DNA of 6,924 nucleotides from an uncultured Alistipes sp. (GTDB taxonomy: Bacteria > Bacteroidota > Bacteroidia > Bacteroidales > Rikenellaceae): contig CAUDHE010000109.1 of assembly GCA_958449275.1 (NCBI GenBank), positions 1 to 6,924 on the forward strand, read 5' to 3'. A model generated the notes under the pieces. The model had not been told where the DNA came from. It worked only from the letters and a program-made list of their open reading frames with translations, and made no database searches. Below are positions 1 to 6,435 of this stretch, piece after piece. The translations under genes were made by a program, and so were the position numbers. Every line of letters begins with the position of its first letter. Within the stretch, counting starts at the first letter, position 1.

Positions 1-553
1 GATAGGCGGCGCGGTTGGCGCGGTTGAATCCGCGCACGTAGACGAACGTGCCGGGTTCTGTCTGGCGGTAGATATGTCGGTCGTACTGTTGGTTTTGCTC
101 CTTGCGGAAATACTTCTGTTTGAACTCGATGCAGCTGACCTGCGACCGGGGGATCACCCACAGGTTGAGCGACAGCGACAGCAACATGATGGCCAGCGCG
201 CCGAGGAAATAGGGCCACATCAGACGGCGGAAACTCATGCCGCCCGAGAGCATGGCTATTATCTCGGTCTGATAGGCCATCTTCGAGGTGAAGAATATGA
301 CCGATATGAATGTGAACAGACCGCTGAACTGGTTTACGAAATCGGGAATGAAATTTATGTAGTAGTCGAGGAACACGGCCGACAGCGGAGCCTTCATCTC
401 GGTGAAGTCGTCCACGTGCTCGGCATAGTCGAACACCACCAGAATCACCGATATCATGGCGATGGCGAAGACGTAGGTGCCCAGAAACTTGGCCAGTATG
501 TAACGGTCGAGTATCTTGACGCCCGGGAACGATATTTTGATCTTCTCTTTCAT
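1..553 (-). CDS. LptF/LptG (YjgP/YjgQ) family permease, C-terminus missing
   Basis: This is the N-terminal 184 residues of an LptF/LptG-type inner-membrane permease; the rest lies beyond the left edge. LptF and LptG form the membrane part of the LptB2FG ABC transporter, which extracts lipopolysaccharide from the inner membrane for export to the cell surface. Visible support: a short cytoplasmic N-terminus ending in ILDRYILAKF, a first membrane helix at about 24-42, a second at about 64-90, the family's cytoplasmic stretch IIAMLSGGMSFRRLMWPYF (99-117), a third helix at about 112-134, then the start of the soluble periplasmic domain. The ATG at 553 lies 16 bp after the tgt stop, so the two genes are probably cotranscribed. 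There is no clear Shine-Dalgarno sequence, as is usual in Bacteroidota. The fragment cannot separate LptF from LptG, so no symbol is given. Confidence 0.9.
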   Translation of the reverse strand, partial: MKEKIKISFPGVKILDRYILAKFLGTYVFAIAMISVILVVFDYAEHVDDFTEMKAPLSAVFLDYYINFIPDFVNQFSGLFTFISVIFFTSKMAYQTEIIAMLSGGMSFRRLMWPYFLGALAIMLLSLSLNLWVIPRSQVSCIEFKQKYFRKEQNQQYDRHIYRQTEPGTFVYVRGFNRANRAAY

Positions 554-569
554 CCGATAAGGCTTGAAT

Positions 570-1700
570 TTACAGTCTTCGGCCCAACTTGGCCGTCATC
601 GAGCTCTTCCACTCGGCATAGTCGCCGGCGATGATGTGACGGCGCGCCTCGCCCACGAGTCGCAGATAGAACGCCACGTTGTGCAGCGACGCGATCTGCG
701 CACCCAGCATTTCGCCGCTCACCACCAAGTGGTGGACATAGGCCTTCGAATAGGCGCTGTCGACGAAACTCGTGCCCTCGGGATCGAGTGGCGAGAAGTC
801 GTCCTCCCACTTTTTGTTGCGCAGGTTGATGGTACCCTCCGAGGTGAATATCTGGCCGTTGCGCCCGTTGCGCGTGGGCATCACGCAGTCGAACATGTCC
901 ACGCCGCGGTCGATGCCTTCCAGTATGTTGATCGGGGTGCCTACTCCCATCAGATAGCGCGGCCTATTTTCGGGCAGTACGGCATTCACCACCTCGATCA
1001 TCGCATACATCACCTCGGTAGGCTCGCCTACGGCCAGACCGCCGATGGCATAACCGTCGGCGTCGTATTGCTGTACGTTTTCGGCCGCCTTGGCCCGCAG
1101 ATCGGGATAGGCGCAGCCCTGCACGATTGGGAACAGCGACTGCGAATGGCCGTACTTGGGGGCGGTCTGCGCGAAACGGTTGAAACAACGATCGAGCCAG
1201 CGTTCGGTAAGGGCCAGCGATTTGGCCGCGTAGTCGCGCGGAGCGTCGCCCGGGGGACACTCGTCGAACGCCATCATGATGTCGGCGCCGATGGTACGCT
1301 CGGTATCTATCACGCTTTCGGGGGTGAACAGATGTTTCGATCCGTCTATGTGCGAACGGAAATGACACCCCTCCTCCTTCAGCTTGCGGCAGTCGGAGAG
1401 CGAAAAGACCTGAAATCCGCCGCTGTCGGTGAGCATCGGACCCTCCCATGTCGAGAAACGATGCACGCCGCCCGCCTGCTCGATGATGTTCATGCCCGGA
1501 CGAAGATACAGGTGATAGGTATTGGCCAGTATGATCTGCGCGCGAGCTTCGTCGCGCAGGTCGCGATGGAATATTCCCTTCATGGCGGCGGCCGTACCGA
1601 CGGGCATGAAGATGGGTGTCTCTATCGGACCGTGGTCGGTCTCGATCAATCCCGCGCGTGCTTTCGACGAGGGAGCCGTATGTTGGAGCGTAAATTTCAT
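570..1700 (-). CDS. tgt: tRNA-guanine transglycosylase (queuine tRNA-ribosyltransferase)
   Basis: Tgt exchanges guanine-34 in the anticodon of GUN tRNAs (Asp, Asn, His, Tyr) for a queuosine precursor base, in the cytoplasm. The protein is 376 aa, matching the usual bacterial length of about 375. Family motifs: TDSGGFQVFSL with Asp92, FRSHIDGSKH (114-123), IMMAFDECPPGD with Asp146 in the base pocket, GGLAVGE (220-226), and DMFDCVMPTRNGRNG with the catalytic nucleophile Asp271. The start at 1700 (MKFTLQ) was chosen over an in-frame ATG at 1736, because the family begins here and the 12 extra residues look like untranslated leader. Odd point: the structural zinc site, normally CxCxxC plus a downstream His, reads G309-x-S311-x-x-D314, with only His340 kept. 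The gene is first of a probable tgt-permease operon. Confidence 0.97.
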   Translation of the reverse strand: MKFTLQHTAPSSKARAGLIETDHGPIETPIFMPVGTAAAMKGIFHRDLRDEARAQIILANTYHLYLRPGMNIIEQAGGVHRFSTWEGPMLTDSGGFQVFSLSDCRKLKEEGCHFRSHIDGSKHLFTPESVIDTERTIGADIMMAFDECPPGDAPRDYAAKSLALTERWLDRCFNRFAQTAPKYGHSQSLFPIVQGCAYPDLRAKAAENVQQYDADGYAIGGLAVGEPTEVMYAMIEVVNAVLPENRPRYLMGVGTPINILEGIDRGVDMFDCVMPTRNGRNGQIFTSEGTINLRNKKWEDDFSPLDPEGTSFVDSAYSKAYVHHLVVSGEMLGAQIASLHNVAFYLRLVGEARRHIIAGDYAEWKSSMTAKLGRRL

Positions 1701-1755
1701 ATTACCGCAGTTTCGCGCACGGTCGCCTCGCGGCATGACATGCGCATAATTCGCA

Positions 1756-1763
1756 CAAAGTTA
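1756..1763 (-). promoter_or_regulatory. Candidate tgt promoter -7 element
   Basis: The minus strand reads TAACTTTG here, an exact match to the Bacteroidota primary-sigma -7 consensus TAnnTTTG. It sits about 56 bases upstream of the tgt ATG at 1700, giving a 5' leader of roughly 45-50 nt. It is preceded by a run of eight A residues. No good TTTG-like -33 box is visible; only TTATTA occurs at about the right distance. Confidence 0.5.
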
Positions 1764-2168
1764 CTGTTTTTTTTCGTAATAATCGCGGCTTCGGGACCTG
1801 CCTTTCGCACCGGGCCTCAATAGTAAACAATTATAAGGTATCAATTCGGGATTTTCGAATCTCCGCAGGTGGCGGCCCGCACGACTCGCAGAGTCGCATA
1901 ATATTCCTTCTTGCCGCGGCGGCCTTTGGCGCAATCTTTTGCCGTCAAAAGGTTGCATATATAGGAAGGGAATACCGTGGCAGGAATTGACAAACATTGC
2001 AGTCGCACTCCTTATCGGAATGGCTGGCGGACCGACAACAATGCAGGTGGACGGAAGTTCATCGACCGATAACAATCGTGGGCGTGCTGTTGTGCTAAAG
2101 TCGCCTTTCAAAAACTTGGCAAACGAGCAGAATACGGATTGCGCGGATAAATTAAATGAAAAAGCGAT
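1764..2168. other. Gene-free spacer between tgt and the recombinase gene
   Basis: No convincing gene was found. Open frames exist on both strands, among them a TTG-started 80-codon frame at 1939-2181 and a minus-strand 116-codon frame at 1761-2111. They overlap each other, match no domain I know, and lack protein-like composition. The left part is GC-rich like the core block and carries two small hairpins; from about 1930 to 2168 the DNA turns AT-rich like the accessory block. The recombinase promoter must lie here, but no clear TAnnTTTG element was seen on the plus strand. No tRNA gene or obvious attachment-site duplication is visible. Confidence 0.6.
1882..1896. repeat. Perfect 6-bp inverted repeat, 3-base loop
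   Basis: CGACTC, loop GCA, then GAGTCG. No T-run follows on either strand, so it is not a typical intrinsic terminator. It could be an RNA hairpin, a protein-binding palindrome or part of an intergenic repeat. A second small hairpin lies just upstream at about 1848-1863 (GGGATT, loop TTCG, AATCTC, with one G-T pair). Confidence 0.45.
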
Positions 2169-3398
2169 ATGGCAACAGTAAAAGTAAAATGGAGACCTTC
2201 AACCGTAGAAGGCAATGCAGGAACAATCTATTATCAGATTATCCATAATCGGATTGTTCGTCAGCTGAAGACAGAATACAAAGTAGTTTCGGATGAATGG
2301 AGCGATACTCGCGGAGTGCTTACATCGGGTAATGGAAATAGTGAGCGCATTGGTATTCTTTCATTCACTCAAGAACGGATAAACTTAGATTTGAAACGAT
2401 TGAATGCGATCATTGAGAGATTCGACAAATGCAACGGCCGATATTCGGCAGATGATATTATTCGCGCATTCTCCACACAATCATGTGAGCAATCGTTCTT
2501 CAATTTTATGCAGGGTGTCATCGTCAAATTGAAACTTTTGAACAAGTATCGTACTGCCGAAAACTATGCTACAGCGCTAAACAGCTTTACGATGTTTCGA
2601 GATAATGAAGACTTGTTATTGGTTGATATAGATTCCGATTTAATGATGCGCTATGAGGCATATTTGTTCGGCGGCGGAGTTACCAAGAATACCATATCTT
2701 TTTATATGCGTATTTTGCGAGCTGTTTATAACCGAGCTGTCGAACTGGAACTGACAGAACAACGCCATCCGTTCAGGCATGTATATACCGGCATAGACAA
2801 AACGATTAAGCGAGCCATACCATTTGCGGCAATCAAGCGAATCAAAGAATTAGATTTAACATTTCAGCCGGTTTTAGATTTCGCCCGTAATATGTTCTTG
2901 TTCTCATTCTACACTCGCGGAATGTCTTTCATTGACATGGCATATTTGCGAAAAACGGACTTGAAGAACGGAATTATAACTTATCGCCGTCGCAAGACCG
3001 GACAGCAACTCACCATAAAATGGGAACCGTGTATGCGAGAGATTGTGGAAATGTATGAGCGGAATAATATCTATCGTTCGATATCGAGCGATAGCCCATA
3101 TTTGCTGCCGATACTCAATCCGCCGTTTGACAACAACCGCAGTAAGTACCGTAGTGCATTACAGCAAATCAACAAATCTCTGAAGACAATAGCAAAACTA
3201 TCTAATCTCGATGTGCCGCTTACCATGTATGTCGCACGGCACTCGTGGGCTTCGATTGCCCACTTGAAACATATTCCGCTTTCAGTTATTTCGGAGGGCA
3301 TGGGACATGATTCGGAAGTTACAACTCGAATCTATCTCGCATCGCTCGACACAACAGTTATCGATCGCGCAAACAGCTTGATTCTAAAAGGTTTGTAA
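2169..3398 (+). CDS. Tyrosine recombinase (site-specific integrase/invertase family)
   Basis: This is a 409-aa tyrosine recombinase of the Bacteroidota type, which cuts and rejoins DNA through a 3'-phosphotyrosyl intermediate. Domain order: an N-terminal arm-type DNA-binding region (about 1-95), a SAM-like core-binding domain (about 105-205), and the catalytic domain (about 215-405). Catalytic residues: Arg250 in FYTRGMSFIDMA, Lys276 in RRRKTG, box II YVARHSW with Tyr354 in place of the usual His and Arg357, His380 in EGMGHDS, and the nucleophile Tyr389 in TTRIYLASL. All key positions are filled, so the enzyme is probably active. The start gives the typical short N-terminus. An inverted-repeat-bounded segment begins 28 bp after its stop, which suggests it acts locally as an invertase. 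It could instead be the integrase of a larger island; the sequence alone does not decide. Confidence 0.95.
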   Translation: MATVKVKWRPSTVEGNAGTIYYQIIHNRIVRQLKTEYKVVSDEWSDTRGVLTSGNGNSERIGILSFTQERINLDLKRLNAIIERFDKCNGRYSADDIIRAFSTQSCEQSFFNFMQGVIVKLKLLNKYRTAENYATALNSFTMFRDNEDLLLVDIDSDLMMRYEAYLFGGGVTKNTISFYMRILRAVYNRAVELELTEQRHPFRHVYTGIDKTIKRAIPFAAIKRIKELDLTFQPVLDFARNMFLFSFYTRGMSFIDMAYLRKTDLKNGIITYRRRKTGQQLTIKWEPCMREIVEMYERNNIYRSISSDSPYLLPILNPPFDNNRSKYRSALQQINKSLKTIAKLSNLDVPLTMYVARHSWASIAHLKHIPLSVISEGMGHDSEVTTRIYLASLDTTVIDRANSLILKGL

Positions 3399-3426
3399 TG
3401 GCGGAATGTTTAGCAATTTGAGACAC

Positions 3427-3439
3427 CTCTGCGTAAGAG
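3427..3439 (+). repeat. Left inverted repeat of putative invertible segment
   Basis: CTCTGCGTAAGAG. Its exact reverse complement lies at 3612-3624; allowing one mismatch extends the pair inward to 15 bp. The repeat is itself nearly palindromic, with CTCT and AGAG arms around a 5-bp core, as expected of a tyrosine-recombinase core site. Confidence 0.8.
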
Positions 3440-3480
3440 AGAACATTTCGACTGTAAATATAGACAATTTATCCCGATTG

Positions 3481-3509
3481 TTTACATAATTGAGCGATGA
3501 ATTTATAAT
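3481..3509 (+). promoter_or_regulatory. Promoter-like pair TTTACA-17-TATAAT
   Basis: TTTACA at 3481-3486 and TATAAT at 3504-3509 are 17 bp apart, a near-ideal classical sigma-70 spacing, directed toward the FHA operon. Bacteroidota primary sigma normally prefers TTTG/TAnnTTTG, and AT-rich DNA gives chance matches, so this is only a candidate. Confidence 0.3.
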
Positions 3510-3544
3510 GAATACTGTATAATGTTTGCCAAACTTGTCTGTTG

Positions 3545-3574
3545 TTGACCGAAATTAAGCCAATTTTAGATATA
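3545..3574 (+). promoter_or_regulatory. Promoter-like pair TTGACC-16-TAGATA
   Basis: TTGACC at 3545-3550 is followed after 16 bp by TAGATATA (3567-3574). Read the Bacteroidota way, this is TTG, 19 bp, then a partial TAnnTTTG. Transcription would start near 3580 and run through the right inverted repeat into the gene at 3675. The -7 box overlaps the palindrome TAGATATATCTA, so a regulator could compete there. Confidence 0.35.
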
Positions 3575-3611
3575 TCTATATGATTTTTAATTTAATAATA
3601 TTTCATATCCC

Positions 3612-3624
3612 CTCTTACGCAGAG
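3612..3624 (-). repeat. Right inverted repeat of putative invertible segment
   Basis: CTCTTACGCAGAG, the exact reverse complement of 3427-3439. On this side the site is more symmetrical: CCTCT, a 7-bp TACGCAG spacer, then AGAGG (3611-3627), resembling paired recombinase-binding arms around a crossover region. It ends 50 bp before the first FHA gene. Confidence 0.8.
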
Positions 3625-3674
3625 AGGATAATGGCAAATATAGGTTGATATAAGTATAAATAAACTTAAATATT

Positions 3675-4313
3675 ATGCGGGGAGAATTCAAACAGTGTCC
3701 TAACGGGCACTATTATCAAGGCGTAAGTTGTCCTTATTGCAGAACCGGTAATCAAACCGGAAGTACGACTTCTTTAAAAACAGAGACCTTTGTCGGTGAT
3801 GATGATCGGACAGCAACAGGTTATTCATACGCCGGAGGCAGTACCGACGGTGGTACAAAAACGACCATAATCAATGGGCCGGAAACTGTTGTGGGCGGAA
3901 AGCAAAAACCGACTGCGGGTTATAGTCGTACTGTGTTTGGCGATGAAGACGAGGACCCGATAGGACCAAATGTGCAGACAGGGTCCGTAAAAGAAACCGG
4001 ATACGGTCGAAAATTGGTCGGATGGTTGGTAACTTACTCTTTTGATGAACTCGGCGTAGATTATAAATTATTCGAAGGGCGAAATATCATCGGCCGTGAT
4101 GTTGATTGCAATATTACAATCAATGATGGTCGGGTGTCAGGTAAACACGCAGTTCTGTTGTTTCGTGCCAACAAATACTCATTGACGGATAGTCAATCAT
4201 CACATGGGACATTTGTCAATGACGAGGATATCGAATTGGAACCTCGTTATCTGAAAGATGGCGATATTATCCGTATGGGTAATACCGGTTTCAAATTTCG
4301 CACATCATTATAG
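3675..4313 (+). CDS. Zinc-ribbon and FHA domain protein
   Basis: A 212-aa cytoplasmic protein with no signal peptide or membrane helix. An N-terminal zinc-ribbon-like knuckle uses Cys8, His12, Cys19 and Cys22 (CPNGHYY then CPYC). A low-complexity linker rich in Thr, Gly and acidic residues spans about 27-110. An FHA domain follows at about 115-212: GRDVDCNI with Gly140-Arg141, SGKH with Ser155 and His158, then SSHGTFVN. FHA domains bind phosphothreonine peptides. The position normally Asn in the NG motif is His177 here. The linker carries three T-hydrophobic-hydrophobic-G motifs at Thr38, Thr71 and Thr86, possible phosphorylation sites; this is inference. It is the first gene after the putative inverton, and its stop lies 3 bp before the next start. 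The ATG at 3675 has only AT-rich sequence upstream; the exact partner is unknown. Confidence 0.88.
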   Translation: MRGEFKQCPNGHYYQGVSCPYCRTGNQTGSTTSLKTETFVGDDDRTATGYSYAGGSTDGGTKTTIINGPETVVGGKQKPTAGYSRTVFGDEDEDPIGPNVQTGSVKETGYGRKLVGWLVTYSFDELGVDYKLFEGRNIIGRDVDCNITINDGRVSGKHAVLLFRANKYSLTDSQSSHGTFVNDEDIELEPRYLKDGDIIRMGNTGFKFRTSL

Positions 4314-4316
4314 CAT

Positions 4317-5837
4317 ATGGCAATGAACCTGCATAAAAAAATATGGATAACATGTTTGTTGTCTTTGCTTTTGACAACGTACTTGTCGGCGCAACAAACC
4401 GGAAGAATAGAGAATGGGTTCAACGTAGAGAATTATCCGAAAGTTTCGTTCGTATACCATAGTCATAACCCCGAAGTACTGGATAAATCTAATTTTTGGC
4501 ATCTGAAAGAAGCTGGCGACAATAGAGAATTCAGTATCGAGGTATTGCCTGCCGTCGTCAATAGTTTGCCGCAAACGACTATTATATTATGGGAAGATAT
4601 GGCCCATAATGGCTACGGACAATTTGATTTCACACAAAAAGTACTGTTGGGCTTTTTTAACCGTGCAGATATTCCTGCATCGGATAAATTTGCCATTTCA
4701 GCTTTCAATCGACGCAAAAATACGTCGTCGGCTCTTAACGATCTCACTAATGGATTTACGAATGATAAATCCCGCATAGTATCGGCTATACAGAATTACA
4801 AACACAGCACAGAGTATTATTCGGAATTTCCCAATCGCTCGGATATGTATACGGCGATTCGTGAGAGCCTGGAACTTCTGGCCCCGATGAAAGATGCGAA
4901 AGCTATTATCGTTTTTACGTCCGGATATTCGATGAAAAATTCCGGTTCGGATTCCGAGGCTCAGGTATTGCTGAAAGCACAGCAGCTGCATATCCCGGTT
5001 TACATTTTCCAATACTGTTATCGGTCTGGAGTTGCTCCCGAATCGGAGGGCTTTGCCAAAAGCACTTTCGGAGCGTTCGATTCGTATGCGGATGTTACTA
5101 CGGCTGAAAAAGACTTGATAAATCTTTATCCGCAGATTGGCAAGAGATATTCGGGACACGATTATAAGATTTCTTTTACGGCTGACGCTAAACGCGGTAC
5201 GGAAGCGCACATGATTGCACTATCTGTGGGCGGCGTTGAGACACAAGAACAATTATTGCCTCCGCCACACACTGTCGGAACTTGGATGACGGCACACCCT
5301 TGGTGGGGTATATTGCTTGTCATACTGTTGATTACGTTGGTTGCAGGTATCGCTTTGTTTGTTAGTAAGACAAAAAAGAATGCGGCCGAGAATCGTCGGG
5401 AATTGGCAAATTTGGAGCAACGCCGTATCCAAGATAAAGAAGTTGCCGAGCAGTATCGGCGCAAGTTCGAAAACAAAGCGCGGCAAGAACGGGAAGAACG
5501 AGAGAAGCAAGCTGAAGAAGAACGGTTGCGTCGTCTGATGGAAGTAAAAAACATATATCCTCGTTTAAAATGCCGTGTGGGGGCTGATACTTTTACTTAT
5601 GAGATCGATAAGCCCAAAACGCTTGTCGGCCGAGAACAAGATAACGATTTGATATTAAGCGATGATAAAGTTTCTCGACATCATGCGGAAATTGTATTCA
5701 ATGGAAGCTGTTTCGAGATAGTCGACAAACGAAGTACCAACAAAGTAATCGTAAACGGACAATTTACCGAACGTGCCGCATTGAAAAGCGGAGACATCAT
5801 CGGTTTAGGAGAGGTAGTACTGATGTTTTATATATAA
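4317..5837 (+). CDS. Exported VWA-like domain, transmembrane helix, coiled coil, cytoplasmic FHA domain
   Basis: A 506-aa protein built to span the inner membrane. Order: signal peptide 1-25 (cleavage likely at SA-QQ); an extracytoplasmic von Willebrand A-like domain at about 85-275; a beta-rich stretch to about 312; a membrane helix at about 329-350; a charged coiled coil rich in Glu, Arg and Lys at about 355-408; and a C-terminal FHA domain at about 415-506. The VWA assignment rests on TTIILWEDMAHN as strand 1, AKAIIVFTSGYS as the later central strand, and the overall fold pattern. The metal site is degenerate: DMAHN replaces DxSxS. In the FHA, Gly438-Arg439, Ser453 and His456 are kept, but NG is Asn475-Lys476. 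The start at 4317 lies 3 bp after the previous stop, implying coupling; ATG 4323 is equally possible. It probably links an outside event to internal phosphothreonine binding. Confidence 0.87.
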   Translation: MAMNLHKKIWITCLLSLLLTTYLSAQQTGRIENGFNVENYPKVSFVYHSHNPEVLDKSNFWHLKEAGDNREFSIEVLPAVVNSLPQTTIILWEDMAHNGYGQFDFTQKVLLGFFNRADIPASDKFAISAFNRRKNTSSALNDLTNGFTNDKSRIVSAIQNYKHSTEYYSEFPNRSDMYTAIRESLELLAPMKDAKAIIVFTSGYSMKNSGSDSEAQVLLKAQQLHIPVYIFQYCYRSGVAPESEGFAKSTFGAFDSYADVTTAEKDLINLYPQIGKRYSGHDYKISFTADAKRGTEAHMIALSVGGVETQEQLLPPPHTVGTWMTAHPWWGILLVILLITLVAGIALFVSKTKKNAAENRRELANLEQRRIQDKEVAEQYRRKFENKARQEREEREKQAEEERLRRLMEVKNIYPRLKCRVGADTFTYEIDKPKTLVGREQDNDLILSDDKVSRHHAEIVFNGSCFEIVDKRSTNKVIVNGQFTERAALKSGDIIGLGEVVLMFYI

Positions 5838-5940
5838 TCACGAAGTTATAATAATATGAAAAGACCTGACGCAGATATTATTGAATTTCACAATCTATAA
5901 AGCAACGAGTATTCGCTAATTTGATTAAATAACAATCTGA
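5838..5940 (+). other. Intergenic stretch with a 14-codon frame
   Basis: This gap in the FHA operon is long enough for an internal promoter, though no TAnnTTTG match was seen. A 14-codon frame (5856-5900, MKRPDADIIEFHNL) begins after AT-rich sequence. It is too short to support as a gene. AATAATAT and ATATTATT around its start could form a weak all-AT hairpin. Confidence 0.3.
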
Positions 5941-6435
5941 ATGGAGATTATGAGGCACATACGAATTAGAATTATTATTGGAGCCATAATGCTTTTATCG
6001 GGGCACTGTGCATACGCATCTGAAACAATAACAGAGCGAGCCATATTAAATTCTGTCAAGGAATTTAGTTCTGCTCAAATGCCGATGTCATTTAGAAGAT
6101 TATGGATAACCGGGAGCAACAATGATGTTCCATATAGCGTATGGCAATCTATCAAAAAATCAGGAGATAGATATAGTGTGAATTGGTTGAATCTCACATT
6201 CCACGATTCGTATAGGGAAACTATATGTAGAAACGGGATATTATACAAATGTGGTGTTATTATTCTTAAGATTAATAATGGCGAGTATGCGTCATTAGCC
6301 ATCTTGTATTGTACGGATTCCAATGAAAAAGTGATTAATATGCGGGATAACTGGTCACGAGAATTAAGCATTGTCCCCCAAAGGGCAAAAGACGCATTAA
6401 GGAGTTTAGTCGATAAATGGTTATCGGAAAAATGA
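5941..6435 (+). CDS. Small secreted protein of unknown function
   Basis: A 164-aa protein that I do not recognise. It begins with a basic n-region (MRHIRIR), a hydrophobic core (IIIGAIMLLSG) and a likely signal peptidase I site after AYA (Ala26), giving a mature protein of about 138 aa. Cys23 is not in a good lipobox because His precedes it, so a lipoprotein is unlikely. The mature part is mixed alpha/beta, with Trp-rich stretches, three Cys (C95, C104, C123) and a helical, charged C-terminus (AKDALRSLVDKWLSEK). A stop codon lies directly before the ATG at 5941; the ATG at 5950 (MRHIR) is an equally plausible start. Its stop overlaps the next gene's start by 4 bp (ATGA), so the two are translationally coupled. 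Position suggests a periplasmic partner of the VWA or FHA membrane proteins. Confidence 0.75.
   Translation: MEIMRHIRIRIIIGAIMLLSGHCAYASETITERAILNSVKEFSSAQMPMSFRRLWITGSNNDVPYSVWQSIKKSGDRYSVNWLNLTFHDSYRETICRNGILYKCGVIILKINNGEYASLAILYCTDSNEKVINMRDNWSRELSIVPQRAKDALRSLVDKWLSEK

Larger units (their letters stand above)
3440..3611. promoter_or_regulatory. Putative invertible promoter segment
   Basis: These 172 AT-rich, non-coding bases lie between the 13-bp inverted repeats, downstream of a tyrosine recombinase and upstream of the FHA operon. Recombination between the repeats would invert the segment and reverse any promoter inside it. This recombinase/inverton/operon layout is well known for phase-variable promoters in Bacteroides and relatives. 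Two plus-strand promoter-like pairs lie inside, pointing at the FHA genes in the present orientation. Also inside are the palindromes GTTTGCCAAAC (3524-3534) and TAGATATATCTA (3567-3578), possible regulator sites. A minus-strand TATATTTA (3455-3462) resembles a -7 box but lacks a good partner. Which orientation is ON cannot be proved from sequence. Confidence 0.7.

Noticed and set aside
74..634. Plus-strand 186-codon open frame
   Set aside because: It lies opposite the LptF/LptG permease start and the end of tgt and has no domain-like composition.
564..1823. Plus-strand 419-codon open frame opposite tgt
   Set aside because: It is antisense to tgt, which has full family motifs; the His/Arg-rich product is a typical shadow of GC-rich coding DNA.
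1761..2111. Minus-strand 116-codon frame in the tgt-recombinase spacer
   Set aside because: No recognisable domain, low-quality composition, crosses the compositional boundary and overlaps the tgt promoter.
1939..2181. Plus-strand 80-codon frame with TTG start overlapping the recombinase start
   Set aside because: Weak start, no domain or signal peptide, overlaps the recombinase ATG in another frame; probably non-coding.
3427..3624. Inverted repeats as ends of a miniature transposon
   Set aside because: No target-site duplication flanks the repeats, and they resemble recombinase core sites beside a recombinase gene; an inverton fits better.
3427..3624. Inverted repeats as a transcription terminator
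   Set aside because: The arms are 172 bases apart with no T-run, unlike an intrinsic terminator.
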